Below are positions 10,586 through 25,029 of a stretch of DNA of 64,000 bases, piece by piece (positions within the stretch are counted from its first letter, which is position 1; each line of letters opens with the position of its first letter). Source of the DNA: Nomia melanderi. Taxonomy: Eukaryota > Arthropoda > Insecta > Hymenoptera > Halictidae. The translations under genes were made by a program, and so were the position numbers. The DNA lies in contig NC_135002.1 in the NCBI RefSeq assembly GCF_051020985.1, forward strand, positions 5,642,001-5,706,000, in the 5' to 3' direction. The notes under the pieces are model-generated. The model worked only from the letters and a program-made list of their open reading frames with translations. It was not told the DNA's origin and made no database searches.

Positions 10586-13510
10586 ATCCGCTACGACATT
10601 CCCAGTCCAACGGTACCATTCATTCTCCATTCGCTCAATATTGCGACCAAAGCGTTAACTCGATTACACAGCTCTCCCGGAGCAAGCTCCAGACGTTCGT
10701 GAGCAGGAAAGCGAACGAAAAAATTGCGATCTTCGGTCGAAAAAACAACCGGACTTGATCTACCGGCGAGCGCATCGATACGCGAGGGCAACGTTTTAAA
10801 TTATTAGCGGGGCGAAGATGAAAGCGCGGCCGCGGGCCCCGCGAATCGCAAAGAATCAGGGGTTCTTGCTCTATCTCGTTCCGCGATGGAACGGGTTCCT
10901 TTGTGCGCGTCTTTTTCTGGAGCGGCCCGGCGCCGCCGGCTGTATTTCACACGGCCACGGACGGCCGCGTATTAATCCCAGGTCCCCCGTTAATGGAGCT
11001 TTCTTTTTAAATGAAGTACCGGCCGGTAATTAAAGGGTGTCGCGCGGTAAGAGGATATTTTTCAAGCGACGCGCGCCACCCCCGCGTTTACGAAAATTAA
11101 AACGCCTCGCGCACGCCGCTGGGAAATTGGAGGGCTGACGGCGTTTTTCGCGCCTCGCGACGCTGATCTTCCCCGAGAAAGGGGACAGCCGGCTCGAGAT
11201 ATCGGCTTTCCCGGGCTGCCTTGGGTTTCGATGCGTACCGGGGAATACGAGAATATTTTACCTTTCAACTCTGCCGGGAGAAATGACACCGTTATTTACA
11301 TTTTGCAATATCGCATTAGGTTCCGCGAGGTAGCGAAAAATGATGTTACGGCGTTGGATGAGAGCCACTGGTGGAACGGACTTGCGAGGAATGCTTGAGG
11401 GATATTTGAATTTTTCATTTTCTCTGTAGCAAGTAAGTTTGCTTCACTCTTCATTTGTTCGATCGATTACAGAGGAGCCGAAGATTCCTCTAACATCTCG
11501 ATAATTGATTCATCCGGTGCTTCGTGGAATATTTTCTTATATTGAATTACCGATGCAGAATAAGTTTAACTCGGAGCCAAGCACAGCGATTCGCAAAGTG
11601 CCAGGTAAATGTGAAACTACCTCGCGAATCTTGTTGCGAATTTTCATTCTTCTCGAGTGTCTGAAATCGAAGCTTCTATTGAAACCGTATTTTCAGAGCT
11701 TGTAATTGATATTGCTTCTTGTTTCGTTTCTCACAGTCTCACCGGACTTATCGATGAATCAATTAATACAGAAACGTCTTTACTTTACTAATAATAACGG
11801 TGTTCCTTATTCGTTATTATTACTATCTGAAAACTCGCCGCTTATATCCTTCAGTGGGTACTCGGCATTAGAGCGGCACGCACAGCCGCCGTTCGAGGGA
11901 CGCCGAATCATGTTCGTTCGATAACCGTCGAATTCCAGTGGGTTTAATCGAGGCCCGACGAATAATTGGGCTTCGACGTCCGGTTAATCTCGCTGCGCTC
12001 GAAGGCTCAGCGAATTAGGAAAAAGGCTGGGAGGGAAGACGCCGAGACGAGCTCCGGAATTTGGAAATTCCTGGGGGCAGGGGAGCTCCCGGCATCTTCG
12101 GCCTCACGGCCGGAGATCTAATCAGGACCGTGAGCACTACACAGCTTGCGGAAATCGTTTGGAGCGACCAGAGAGTCCCGATTTGCGGGGAAATCGGCAT
12201 TCTTCCGGTCCCTCGCCGGGAACCCTTACAACTCGCTCGATTTCGTACCTCCAGGCTGAAACTCACTCTACCGGATCGAATCCGCCGACGCTTGACCCTT
12301 TCTTTGGTACTAAAGCAGCGTACAGGCTAGTGCATTCGCTGCAGATTCATGGTTTTAATTGATTGACTTTGAATCGAGGATTTCATCGAGTTCAAAAGAT
12401 TTTGGTAGACCTTTTATTTATCTTCCGCTCACTCTCTATTTAGTCGCTCTTCGGTTTATACTATTGGTTCATAGTATTTGATTTGGCATATAGTAATTTC
12501 ACGAATATAAATATTCATTAGATTATATCGACTAACTAGAATTTTCGACATTCTTCAGTTGGAATACGTCTCCGTTGAGATTAGAATTTTTATTCATCCA
12601 ATTTCACGAATACAACGTGACATCGCGTTATAAGTGCCTCGGTGTGTACATAGCTTAAATGTTCCTCGATCAATAGTGCCACTACGAAGATGCGTAAATC
12701 TTCGCAATGCAACGGCCACAAAACGATACCTTAGAGTCGAACAAATATTTCTTATAGAACAGATATAGCGATACGTTTTTACATCTTCCCACAGAAATGT
12801 CGCGTTACGAGCTTCTCACTGTGAACGTAGCTTAACGCGGGCTCGGTCCACGTTGCTCCTTGCAAATTGCTTCGGGTTCGTGCTTATCCATTCCGCGGCG
12901 CATCGAAAATTGCCGGCTGCCCGCGGAAGCCTACACACGCACACGAGTTCCCCAGGCATCGGAATCACGTATTCGGTCCCCGTCCTCGATTTCGTTGCGC
13001 GCGGACGGTCATTTTTCAGATGGCGAGGGAGCCCGAAGGAATCGATAACGGCCAGAGGCGAACGGAGTTCGTTCCTCGATCGCCGCAACGCTTTCGCGAC
13101 AGGACCGCGGTGCCATTTCCGGGAACTTGAGCCGCTTAGTTTATTGTTAATAGTTGACGTTGTTTCGGAACCCTTATAACGTCGACTCGCGCACTTTAAC
13201 GGAGTTAACGGACCTCGTCCGAGTCCCTTCGCGTTCCCGCGAAACTCGGCCAAAGGGTTGTTCCACCTCGCGACGAACTTCTCGAACGTCTGTTGACTAC
13301 AGTTGCTCCAACGTGACATTCGTTAGGTAAGAGTGGTTACCGTTTAAAGGCAGTCGGCGAGATTGATCCGATTGATGTTAAGTCTTTTGAGTTTTTGCTG
13401 TGCCGCGGATAGGATTTACCGAGTAAAGGGAAATATCGGCGGAAGTTTGTTGTAAAGTTTAGATGAAGGATTGTTCTAGACAATCGAGCTTGCAGAGACT
13501 TGTTCTAGAC
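10586..13510. other. Unassigned stretch with three GC-rich segments
   Basis: CpG-dense segments lie near 10650-11280, 11880-12300 and 12840-13320, separated by AT-rich DNA. Open frames inside them run on both strands (for example 12816-13319 minus against 12853-13179 plus), the usual pattern of GC-rich non-coding DNA. No domain, signal or RNA gene was recognised. Confidence 0.45.
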
Positions 13511-13650
13511 ATTTGATGGACTAGGGGTTGGTGGTTTGTAAAAATTGGATGAGCTAAGGGTTGGTACTTCGTAGCCATCTGATGAACTGGGGGTTGGTGG
13601 TTCATAGAGGTTCGATGAATCAAGGATGGCGATTCGTGTAGATTTGATTT
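13511..13650 (+). repeat. 33 bp tandem repeat, four to five units
   Basis: The anchor GATG recurs at 13515, 13548, 13581 and 13614, an exact 33 bp period. Units read roughly TTTGATGAACTAGGGGTTGG followed by TGGTTCGTAGA. The first three units are well conserved; the fourth and the remnant after it are diverged. The repeat is G-rich on the + strand, with GGGGTTGGTGG-type runs. Confidence 0.65.
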
Positions 13651-16600
13651 TTATAGACTTGATGCTACAGAGGTTCGAGTTCTTTTAAGATTTCCGTTTT
13701 GTAGATACTTTCGAAGACAGTGCAGTCAATAAACGTTTGATAATCTAGAGATACTCATCTCTCGGAGATAAGACTGCTCTTGGTACGCATTTTTCAAAGG
13801 CTTGCGGCGTGCAAAGTTTCGCGATCCGTAGGGATTTAATTCCGCGGGAACTGCATTCTGTCGAGATACGCAATCTGAAATTGAATGCAGCTGCGCTTTG
13901 TGCAGATTTGATGCCCCGCAGATTTGCAATTTCAGAGATACGATGCTCCAGAGATTAGCATTGGAATTCTCATGGGAAAAACTGATCTCGATTCGTCGCT
14001 TAATCTTTCTTTTCGCTTTGAATCTTCCTTTGGAGATCCCTCCGCCCCCTACAACCGTTTCCAACGCCGAATATCTGGCACAATTGCTCCACATTTCGAA
14101 CGCGTTATTAAGTTCCCCATTGTGGCGCTTAACTAATGGACTTTCAATTGCGGCGTTGTTTGACTTCGCGGCAAAATACAGAAATTTTGCTTGAAACCGC
14201 GCTCTCCTCGTCGAGCGCCATTGTCATGGTTAATAGCCGCTGGTTTTGCCATCGCTGCCTCCGAGTGAATCTCGATTCCCCTTTCCCAACTATTCCTCGA
14301 ATACACGGCTCCATTCGCTTACTCGACTACGAAATCCCTTTGTACCCAACATTTTCTCCGGTCTACATAACGTGTCCGAGGGGGAATTCAATCACAAATA
14401 TCGCAACGACCGCGAATGATTAATCATTTCTAGAACAACCTTCTGAACGAAGCCTCTAATACAATTAGAACTCATCAAAAACGAATCCTAGATAGAACAC
14501 ACGAATACTTCCCAAGTAATAAATAACCACAGTCTCTCAAAATATTATCCCCGCAAGATCTCAATCTTCCATTCGCTACAATCATTCCAGCCTAAACGAC
14601 AACAGAAGTTTCAAATATTCCCTCCGAATACCAACACAATTTTAACCTTCCCGTTTGTGAATTAAACAGTCGCGATACGTCGAGGTTGAGGCACGAGGAA
14701 AATCGGTTTGCCGATCAGTTAACGCGTTAATCGGTTTCGTAGGTGTTCGCCGGCAGCTATAGGTCTTCGAGAACGGTGCAATATGGAAGAGAAATTAGCG
14801 GTCGATCGTAGATGGGACATAATTGATAAAGCTTCGCCAGGAACCAAGACTAATTACACCGAAGCCCCTGAATATTTATGGTGGCCGTTCGCAGGCATGG
14901 CCGGGCGGAGCGTTCGCTTGCGAGTAACCGTGAAAGCAAACGATGGCCTGGTCGCCGGCCGCGCGTGCACTATCCCCTAAACCTCGGGGCCGATGGTGCA
15001 GCTGCACGCCCGGAATCAGCAGTTTTAGGTGGCCGGCTTTATTGGCTGGGCAAGAGTTACGATACTGTCGAGTAGTTGCCCGAACCGCCCGCCGCCTCCC
15101 TCGCCGCCCTTCTTCGCCTTTTTCGAATCGTTTCCGGGCTCGGAGCGCTTCCGCGGGATCGTTTAATCGAAGCCTATCTCGGAATACGTTAACCAACTTC
15201 GCCGCCGCGCGTTTCATCTCGGAAATTCATTATCGGGCCAGCATGTGTACAGCCTGCGCAAAGAACTTGCAGCGTTCGAATGGCGTTCGTCCTCCTTTTA
15301 GTTTGTTTTCGAAGAGTTCTTTGGCGATCCCTCGCCAGTGGCGTTGAACAGATAAGAATTTCTGTAACTTCTTTTGGTATGTGTTTAAATTGAAATAGAG
15401 TCGCGTTTGAGGATTTCTCGCGTGATGTTATACTTTATAATTATTACGAAAATTACTTCGCGTTGTCACTATTTTATGAAGCTGTGTTATCTTATGAGTT
15501 TCGTAATAAAGTTAGTGCTACGAATTTTTCGACAGAACTGAGAAGTCAATTTAGGAGTGGTACTAATGTATTTTTAAAGGTTTAGGTTTTCCCTGCAAAG
15601 ATGTATCTTTACTCGAAAGGTGGACAAAGTTCAAGCGACACCTCATTAGTCGCCGGCTCGAAGACGATTAACTGCAAAGCCGGGGAAATCTCGATCTGCT
15701 AATTATAGTACGTATTCCCTTTGACGAAAGTTTGCTCGCGTAACCCCAATCGGGGCCCTAGTCTTCGGTTCCGTGACGATCCCCGCTAAACGGCCGATGT
15801 AAGGAACCCCATGCTCGTGACCCCCATCCTCTATCAATCTAGGCTAACGATATATTTATGTTACCTAGAGGCAGCAAGCTTTTATTATCGCCAGCGCACG
15901 CGATCCAGTCACGAAAGACGCGCCCGTTCTCCGGGAAACTTTCAGGATCAAGCGATCCCCTCGCGCGTGTCCTAAATACGCGGAGTTTGTTCACGTGGCA
16001 CGCTCTATCGACCAAGGTCTTCCGAATGATATCGCCTCGTGGATATTTTTTCCATAAGTTTTTTTACTCGCGTAAATTCAATTACGCATTGAACGAGGAA
16101 ATATATGTTTCCTTGAATACAACTATGTTCTGTATATTTTATTATTTGTATGTTTCTTATTCCTAGTTTTTCTATTTAAAGGTTTCCAGCTTATAGAATA
16201 TTCGTATTAAAGAATATAATAATTTGTTATTCTTTTATCATTGTTTAGTAGATATCTCATGATAGGCGAGAAGAACTTTGAGGGACGATTTTTCATGATA
16301 ATGTAAGACGAAAGTCAAGATTAAACTTGAACAGGAGAACTACGAATTTAAATCTGTTTCCAAGTTACTTATTATTAAATTCCCGCGCGCACTGTGACGA
16401 CACACCCATTAGCGGCGTACGTGAAATAGGTCAGCGCGAGACCCGTTTCCCTCAGTGCTATCGGCAAATTTTTAATTGCTAATAACTTGAAAACGAAGCC
16501 GAAACTGCAATTTCTACGCTCCTGATTTTCGTTTTATATTGTCACGGAGATTTACCCCCTTTACATTTTCTCCCACCTGTTGCCGAATATTCTCTGTAGA

Positions 16601-19600
16601 GAAGATCGTGGCAAGTTGATGCATTTTCACTTCTGAACTGTTATTATTTTTATTCTATTCGATTCCTTAATGGAAAATCAACTAAAAAATGCCACCAGTT
16701 CTCGTGTCTCTCGCCAACAGCCAAAAAATCGTTGAAATGAAATTTCTTTTGCAAAATTACTGTACGAATCCCTTAAAAAATGATCATCAACGGTGCAGCT
16801 GTTTCTATCTTTGATTTCCCAAAACCTGAATCACCAGCATTCCTCAGCATTCTGTCAAATCAAGATTTACAAAATGCACATCCTCCTATAGAAAAGAACC
16901 GTTAACCGATCCGCGATCGCTGACAGGCAGAAAATTATCGTCGACAGGCAACCACGGGGCATTCCCTTCGAAAGATCCGGGAATCGATTCCGAGCCAGTT
17001 GCCCGGCAGAAAGATCCCTTTATCCGACGCATAGAGCCGAAAGGAATTCCTGCTGGCGTTCGAAGACGCGGGTCCGCTCGAACGGTTCGGAGCGATTTCC
17101 CCGGTCCCGCGGTTGCGCGTGTTCGAAGAAGGGGCAAAGGAAAAGATTCCTCGTAGTATAACGAGCTGTCGTTAAGATACGTGGTTCACGAAGTGCGCAA
17201 TTCGAGGGTACTTGGCCGGGCTCTCGATGGATCAGCGTGGGACCTAGCCCAGCCGATTTGTCGAACAGATCTGGAAGCAGATTGAACGGACCACGCTAAA
17301 GCCCCGTGCAGATGCAGGACCATGTTGCAATGCACCAACCCCTAGGAGTCATGAATCCTGCATCAATGTCGGCCCGCTACATTACTGACTCTTGTCTTCG
17401 TAATTCAGCATACCATCTACTATCAACGTTGAAACGTGCGCTACAAAATGGACTGTTCAACTTTAGCACGATTGTCAACGGTAGAAAGTACATTAATCAT
17501 AAAACCTAAGGAATTAAAGGTTAGCCAGAAATACATAGACAGATAGTTAATCTAGAGAAATAGATTTTCCACGTGATAAAATGAATTGAAGACAAACGAA
17601 CCTGACGATTATAGAAATTATCTGTGTACGAATGGTTCTGATTTTTATTGAATATTAAATAACATTTGCCAAGGATTGAACAGCCTAAATAGTCTTGGTT
17701 CTTCAACTAATCATAAATTCTACACTTGCTGAGGAACGTATGATTAGCCAGTTCCCATCGTCTTTACGGCACCAATTCGTTATTTTCCAATATGGTTGCG
17801 CGTGACCAGTCTACTATTACATATCAAGTTATTTCCCAGCGATGCGTAGCAACATGAATCATGAAGCTTGACTGTTGGCGCATGCACCGCAATATGTTTC
17901 ATCGTGTGTACGAGGCTTAACAGGTCTCCCGCAGACCTGTGGACGTTAAACGGTCCGACCCGGCAGACGGAGAGCCCAGTCGGCTTCTTCTCGCGCCTGC
18001 TGCTTTCAGCATCACGATAAACCGTCTATCCTCCCGGCCACGAGACCCAGAAAGGCCATTTACCACCGGGCCCATGGCGTGTCACGCGAGATTACAGCTG
18101 GACCCCACGCGAGGGCCGTCGTCCCCCGGACGCTCGAAAACCGCGTCGTGCATCGCTCCAACGTGATCGTTTTACTCGAACGCGGGCCGGATCTCTGCCG
18201 GTCTTCCAGGAGGTTTCCTTCGAGATCTCGACCACCGACAAAGTGTCCGAGGGCTAACGATCCCCCGATACCAGCTCCGAACGTCCCGCGTTCCATCGTG
18301 CCCCGGGAATCCTACGTACGCCTCGGACTTTTCTTTCTTTTCAGAGATGATTCGATCTATGCGCTGCTGCTTCCTGAATCGAGCACCCGTTCTCCTGGGA
18401 TCTAATCTTCCCACGTGTTCCCTTTGTGAAATAGTTACCTGTTAGGCGGATTAGTCTCGGACACTGTTGCCAGGGTTCATTCTCGAGTAAACTGTAAAAG
18501 ATCTCATTTAAGTCTTCACCTTTCTGTGGCTAACTCGGGTCGTCAGTTGATCGTATCAGGTTCAGTAAGACGAACGATACAAATTTTGTAGTACATTTTT
18601 CGTAACAGTATTCCTGAATTTGTAACAATTTTAAATTGTTGGCCGCGGTAAATAGGTGAGCGTTTCGAATGATTAATACGCATCAGCGAGGCCGATGCTT
18701 CTTGCACATTGTCCAACCAGTTCTCGGTCGAATGGAGGGCAACGCACGAGTCGTCCGATATAAAAAAAACACGGTCCCGACGGCGTAGGTAGATCCAGCG
18801 TTCATTCACATGCGCCGAAACGCCTGTCGGACGTTCCTGCATCGCGCGCGGGACAAAGGAGATCGCGATTATGCACTCGTCACGTACTCGGCGTCGGTAC
18901 TGGCCGCGGAATGATAAATTCCCGAGGCATTGTCCTGTCCCGGGAATCGCGGTTTCTTCCGGGAACGCTTCAAAGGAGCCGAATCAAGGTGTTGGCCGAT
19001 CGAGCCGAACGATCGCCGTTCCCGATGGTTAATAGTCCTTCGACCATCCTTCAAACGCGTCTCTTCTTCTGCGAGTTCCAATCTCCATTGATATTACCCG
19101 TTGAGATTCTCCGCAGCGGAGAAAAAGATTATCGAGCTTCATTCGCGCGCGTTAATCCTAACGATAGACTGGATTTCATACACACGTAAACTGTAACTGC
19201 ATAAGCAAACGCAGTCCAATTATAAAGTTACCCGTTACTTTATGGTAATACGAACGCGAAACGTATGTTTGAAGCACCATCGAGGTGATAGAGTTCAACT
19301 GGTAACTCCGCTGTGGAATAAGGATTGATGCGCAAGGGTAATACGGAATTAATCCAATCGAGGCATCTGAAGGCGCAGCGTGCTGCGTATTCATGCGAAA
19401 AATTAGGCTTCGCGGTAAATGGTAATTTCATAATGATCCCGTAAGCGAGTGATACGTGCGACGACACTGAACATTTCGGAAGAATGCGTTTCTATCGATG
19501 AATCCCTCGACGGATAGTTAACCTCGAGGCTAGCTATGAAAATCTGACAAACAGGTTAATTAATTCGAAAGTTTCTCGAAAATCCTCGTCCCGACCGAAA

Positions 19601-20970
19601 TTCCCAGCTCTAAGGAGCTGTCTCGCTCTCGGCAGAGTTTCGGCACGAAGTGGCCGCGCAGCGGTGCTTTGAGAAAAGCTCGAACCCGAGAACCGCAGGT
19701 TGTTAACGAACCTTTTCAATGGGCTCGGCGTGGCCGGGCATTTGGAGCTGCGCCGCGGCACGTTTCCCGCGTCGGCGAGTTCCATCGAGTTCGTCGGATG
19801 AAACGCCGTTTAGCCTCGATTCGGGGCGCCACCGAAATCCCGCAAAACGTAAAGTTAGAGGCATATCCGAGGATAGAGCGTAGCTAGGACGAAGCAGAGA
19901 TCGATCGAGCATTCGTTTCATTGGAATGTAGGTTAAGAATGGAAAGATTGATCGCTTGTCAACGTTTAATGAGGTTCCTTATTGAAATAACGCAAGGAGA
20001 GGACACGTCTGTACTCTGCTAAAGACAAGTGAGAATAATGATTTCAGTTACCTGGACAGTAATAATTTATTACAAAAAGGAGGACAATTCTGGGCAACGC
20101 TTGTTTTGAATTGGAGAAAATTAGTATTTATGTTTGTTAAATTATGCTTCAAATCTTCACGAGTCTGATAGTAAGAAGTTAAAGATCTACGTTGTTCAAA
20201 GTTTCGTCTATCCAAAGAGTGAACAATTTGGATGTTTGGATCGTACCTTAAGACACATGTCATTGAATTTTGAAACTTTCGACACCTGTTTTTCGAGGCC
20301 CTTGAGTATTAGTATATTAAAATTGCCCAGACGATCTGTGATCAGTAATTGATCGATTTACGTACGGTTCGGTAAGTTCAAGTCTGCACGATCCACTGTA
20401 ATGCTCTTCGATCTTCGCGAGGCTCGGTTCGTGACTCCGAAACCCAGCGTTAGCTTACAGAGAGCAATGTCCCGGACCCACGCAAATCTGCGCGTTAATT
20501 AAAAACATTTGGCCCAGATTCTATCGCGCCGAAAGTTTGTTTTGACGGTGTTCCGACTTGCCGGCTGAGTCGTTGATTCACGACTGTCGACTAAGCCGAG
20601 CTGGTCGGACAGGAATTACCCTAGCCCCCGGATCCATGAGATTCGGTAAATGAGGAAGCGCTTGAGAATTTTAATTGGGAATTAAGTGTCTTTGCGCTTC
20701 GCGGTGTGTTTGTTTAAGGGAAAGTTTGCTGCCGGTAGATATTTGTGCTAATAGTGGAGGAACAGGATAAATGAATTATACTTGCATCTGAAAAGAGGAA
20801 CTCGACTGTAGTGTCTCGTAGATAACAGTTTAGCTACCGGAGAACCCTCGAGTACAACAGTTACTAGCTAAAGACTTTTTTTTGAATTTTCCAATACCTT
20901 CTGCCATTAGAATCACAAACTAAAGGCGTCTCGGAAATATACTCGAAAAAATTCCTCTTTCGATGATTAT
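13651..20970. other. Long unassigned non-coding stretch
   Basis: More than 7 kb without a supportable gene. GC-rich segments (about 14880-15330, 17930-18420 and 19530-19880) alternate with AT-rich DNA. The part at 17150-17480 and 17730-18100 has even base composition and few homopolymer runs compared with its surroundings, which can mark constrained regulatory DNA, but that is only an impression. A perfect 12 bp palindrome GGAATCGATTCC sits at 16980-16991. No tRNA boxes or TTAA element pairs were found. Confidence 0.45.
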
Positions 20971-21201
20971 TTAACACGTTAAAGGAAAATCTCGAGTGAT
21001 TTACATAACACTCGCTACTTCATTGCAGAGATAAGTATGAACAAGTGTTGGTCACTTAACATCGCGATCCTTACGTTACCTTATTATCAACCTATTTACG
21101 TTAAACGTTTTCATTCAACATCAGTCATCTTATATGTTATAATTATTGTCAAGTTCAGAAATTTCGGCCGTCAGTGACCGATATAGCAGTGAACGTGTTA
21201 A
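20971..21201. mobile_element. Probable TTAA-type MITE, family J
   Basis: The segment starts TTAACACGTTAAAGG and ends GTGAACGTGTTAA, giving a short inverted terminus TTAACACGTT of about 10 bp. The 231 bp length and AT-rich non-coding interior match the other TTAA elements here. The inverted match is short and no second copy is seen, so chance is possible. Confidence 0.45.
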
Positions 21202-21292
21202 AAAAATGTATTATTGTTTGAGAGTGTTGATGCTCATCGCAAAGGATAAATGTGGAAACATATTCCCTACGACCGAACACCACTAAATCAGC

Positions 21293-21487
21293 CCTTAACG
21301 GGGCAATGCCATTTATGATGGTAAAAATCATTTTATTATTTTTATCACCGTTATTCTTGTACTATTTACAATGAACACAAGTATTGTGCTAGGTCACTTG
21401 TATGAATTTGCTTTCGCTCGTCATCTACGTTACGACATTTTTTCGCGGTAGGTCAACTTGAAATTCCTCCGATCGGTTAAGGGTTAA
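21293..21487 (+). mobile_element. Family D dispersed repeat, copy D1
   Basis: This copy matches 48963-49154 in the same orientation. The best-conserved core is ATCATTTTATTATTTTTATC at about 21328, followed by ACCGTTATTCTTGTA, ATTTACAATGAAC and TATTG(TG)CTAGGT. Both copies begin CCTTAA(C/G)GG and end TTAAGGGTT(A/G)A, suggesting a TTAA-bounded element of about 195 bp. It has no coding capacity. Confidence 0.7.
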
Positions 21488-24400
21488 GATTATCGATTAT
21501 CTCCGAAGCTCAGTTGAAGTCGGCAGTCTTAGAGGATGCTCAATGAACACGCGGAAGCCTAGGATCCTGATCCTCGGCCCCAAGCCACATAAGTTCACGA
21601 AGATCGTGGTCTTGATCCTCTCTCCCGCGAGTATCAACCGGTTTGCAGCGGTTCTATCGCGTTCGAGAGCATCGTTCCCAATTACCGTGAGTCGCTTAAT
21701 TAAGCTGCTGATTATCATCCGGCCGAAGTAAACCGTGACAAGCGACAGCGTTAGGTGAACGCGTCCGCAACTGTTATTAGCACCTGTTGTCTCCACGGTC
21801 ATTATCGCGTCGGACAGCCTCGCCGAGCCCCGAACGACATTAATCCGACCGCAAACACGTATCTATGGATCCTTTGACCGTTGTATCTGCCTTGCAGCCG
21901 ATCCAACCAGCACTCGATGGTCCCGATCCCATTTCGGAATCGGTCGATCGTGTTCTTGAGCTTGTAGATTGGGAAGATACGGGGACTGGTAACACGATTC
22001 GTCGATTGGTTTAATTAGGAGATGCTGCGTTAAAATGGTAATTCGGATAGTTGTTGATATTAGAAATGGAACTGGAAATGACAGCCGTCTATGGGCGAGA
22101 TTGGATGCAATTGTAATCAGTTAAACAGAAAAACGCATCTCAATCTTCATGAGGATATACCGACGTGTTTACTTATTGCCTTAGTTGAACAAGAATTGAT
22201 TCATTATTCCATTATAAAAAACTAACAGTTAATGAATCATATTAGATACTATCAGAACGAAGTAGTGTTCATGTGGTGGTCACTGGTGATGAAATTGGAC
22301 GCATATAATAGTGATAATTACAGTGTTAAGGATTGATGAGGGTGAAGAATGTGAATGGAAAGAGAATGTTTGGAGATGGGAAGTGTAATCAATATGTTCC
22401 ATTCGTTCCTTTTAGGTTTTGATGGGATAATACTCGCGTTCAGTACTAAGAGATTAATTTTGTGGCTCGGAAAGTTTGCTTTGTAAAGAATTAATATTCT
22501 CGAGATAGGTAAACACGATGCAGAAATGGATTCTCTGTCTTTGTTGCATAATATGCGAGGTCCTCAACTGCGGATCCCCTTTCACGAGCTATTACAAACT
22601 AATACCGGCATAATCACAAAGCATGCCCTCAATTCGGCTATACCAATTTACAATCCACCTGGGTTTCGTCGTTACTTAGCTTATGGCATACCTTATAACT
22701 TACCGCTTGCAAATATTTTGTGAGCCATACTCTTATATTCGAAGCCACCGCGGCCGCAACGATCAAATTGATCTGTTTCGGCTCAATTCCGCCCGATTTT
22801 CTGGGCACGGATTTAATAACGGCATCAAAAATTACCTCGCCGCACTTCACTTTAATGCTCCGTTATTATATTTACTGCCATTAATTATACTTGTATTAAA
22901 GATCGTTACATTCGACGTACATTGATTACGTATTCCCGATCGTTATCGAACTTAGCAACCGTGATTCGATTTGAACATTTTCGTCGTTATTGCGCGTTTC
23001 ATTATCATGTAATTGCATAATTGCGCAATCTCCCAGATGGAAACTTGTTCGTGACGCAACCGAACGTTCCTCTTCGCTCCTGAATTTTCAAGTTCCCATT
23101 ACCTTTTGTTCCAATGGATTCAACGAAGTCGTTACCATCTTGCTCCCACCGAGAAGCACCCCCAAGGATGAAGAATATCTTAAAAAGACAACGAAAACTC
23201 GACATCCTAAAAGCAAAAATATCTATCTCACGATCAGTCCCAAGGCTAAAGAATATTCCAAAATACTCGTTAAGGCCATTACTTCCCACACCATCACCCC
23301 CAAACTACACAGAACTCGATATCCTGCAAAAAACTGATAATGCATGTTCGGAAGCTATTTCATCTTTTGCGTTCATTACGACACCAGTCCGTAGCAGCGA
23401 TGGTCAGCATCTCCGCTCAAGGACATCCCCAAAAACGAAGAATCTTGAAACTCGGAGACATCCGGGCAGTGTAGCCAGAACGGGGAAATTGAGGGGAACA
23501 CGGTTCGTCTCCTCCCAGGCGTTACCGTCGGATTCTTCGGTGGTTGCGGAGGTTGTTGGAGGGTGCCCGCTGGCGAGGAATGAAGTGGTGGAAGGGGTAA
23601 GGCGCAGTGGGGGAAGCGCAACTGTTCGGTTGCTTTCTGGCTTCGCTGTCTCCAGGCCAGCGAGAAGAGAGCCAGAAGAACGTATCGAATATACCTACTC
23701 GCGACGCGGATTTCGCCCGATTGCCTCGAAAACCGAGCGAAATTGCCCCGAGACCCGAAAAGAAGCCGCGCCGTGAACACCACGCGCACCACCTTCGATT
23801 CCTCCAGTTTCTTCTCGAACGATTCCCCCCCTCGCTGGGCTCCGAAAGGTAATTCGTGCTCTCCGAGCCACTTATTCTGTCTGTTTCTCCTGTTTTTCGC
23901 CGCTGCCCGCGTCCCTCGAGCGATCGGACCTCTCCGCTCGGATCCTCGCGGCGATCGGTGGCAGAAAAACAGCCCTCTCCAGCGATCCGTGAGCCGAATT
24001 CGCGATAATTCGGGAATAATCCGCTTCATCGGGACGTGTTTTGTCGAAGCAGATCCAGAGAATTTATGAAATGTGTATTCGAGAAGCTTGGTATTCCTAT
24101 CGGTCGAATTTAAATGAGAATCTTCTGGTTAACTGAATCTCGTGGATTCGAGCTGCTTATTTGGGTAGATTCGGTTCCTGCAAATTGGGTATTCGAGAAT
24201 GTTAATTGAGAATTCGGTAATGGTTATTTATTTATTTTAGGTCACTCTGAATCGAGCAGTCGGGCGTGGTTTCAATACGGGATATCACTGTCAATTATGC
24301 AACGGGGGTAATTCAATCGAGCGGCCGTAATAGTCCTAGAAATATATAAATTTAGCCGGCGTCGGCAGTTTGCGCGCGTCACAATTGTGTTACAAATAAA

Positions 24401-25029
24401 TTTGTTTATTCAACGGTGCGTTAATTTTCATCAGAGTCGGTTCATAAAATATTTATGTAATAATTAACCGGGGACGCTGCGCGAACGGTTCACGTTTACC
24501 CGGCTCCGTGGCGTGAGAACAGCGCGCTCTGCCATTCCATCGGACTTTGGTATCATTACTATTCGGAATATTCGTGGAAGTAGTTGACTTTCATGGGCCA
24601 GCGGATCCTCGGCTCGTCCGGAGCCCTCTGAGCCTGCGCCCCGGGGGATCCCCCATAAGTTTTCGGAAGTTTTCCCCGTGAAAGAGCCGCCCCCGCCTAT
24701 CTCGAACGGAGGGGAACGCGAGTGGATAACCGCGGAATAATCGCCCGGGCTCCGCGCGAACTTCCCGAAAGAGGTGAGAACAGACAGGTACCGCCGGAAA
24801 CCGGGCACGTACGTAATTAAAGCTGTTACGCGTGTACACGGATCGCGTAATATACGTAACAACCTTCGGATCTCATCTTCATTCTCTCCCTTCCTCAATT
24901 TTTCTCCCGCGTAATGCGTCAATTTGTCAATTATCGCCAAGTTTCCGTACACTCGCTCCTCCTTCTCGGTAATCGTATATTAAACGAGACACGAGCGAAG
25001 AAGTAGAAGTACAGGACCAAGAAATAATG
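21488..25029. other. Unassigned stretch; weak repeats near 23.2 kb
   Basis: GC-rich DNA at 23400-24000 and 24470-24800 carries long frames on both strands at once (23114-23776 plus and 23376-24029 minus), which argues against either being real. At 23161, 23239, 23299 and 23428 a CCCAAGGATGAAGAATAT-like motif recurs with related flanks (ACTCGA(C/T)ATCCT), consistent with a very eroded tandem repeat. No gene is supported. Confidence 0.4.

Noticed and set aside
23114..24029. Overlapping frames of 220 residues (plus) and 217 residues (minus)
   Set aside because: Both cover the same GC-rich DNA on opposite strands and are Arg/Ser/Pro-rich without motifs.
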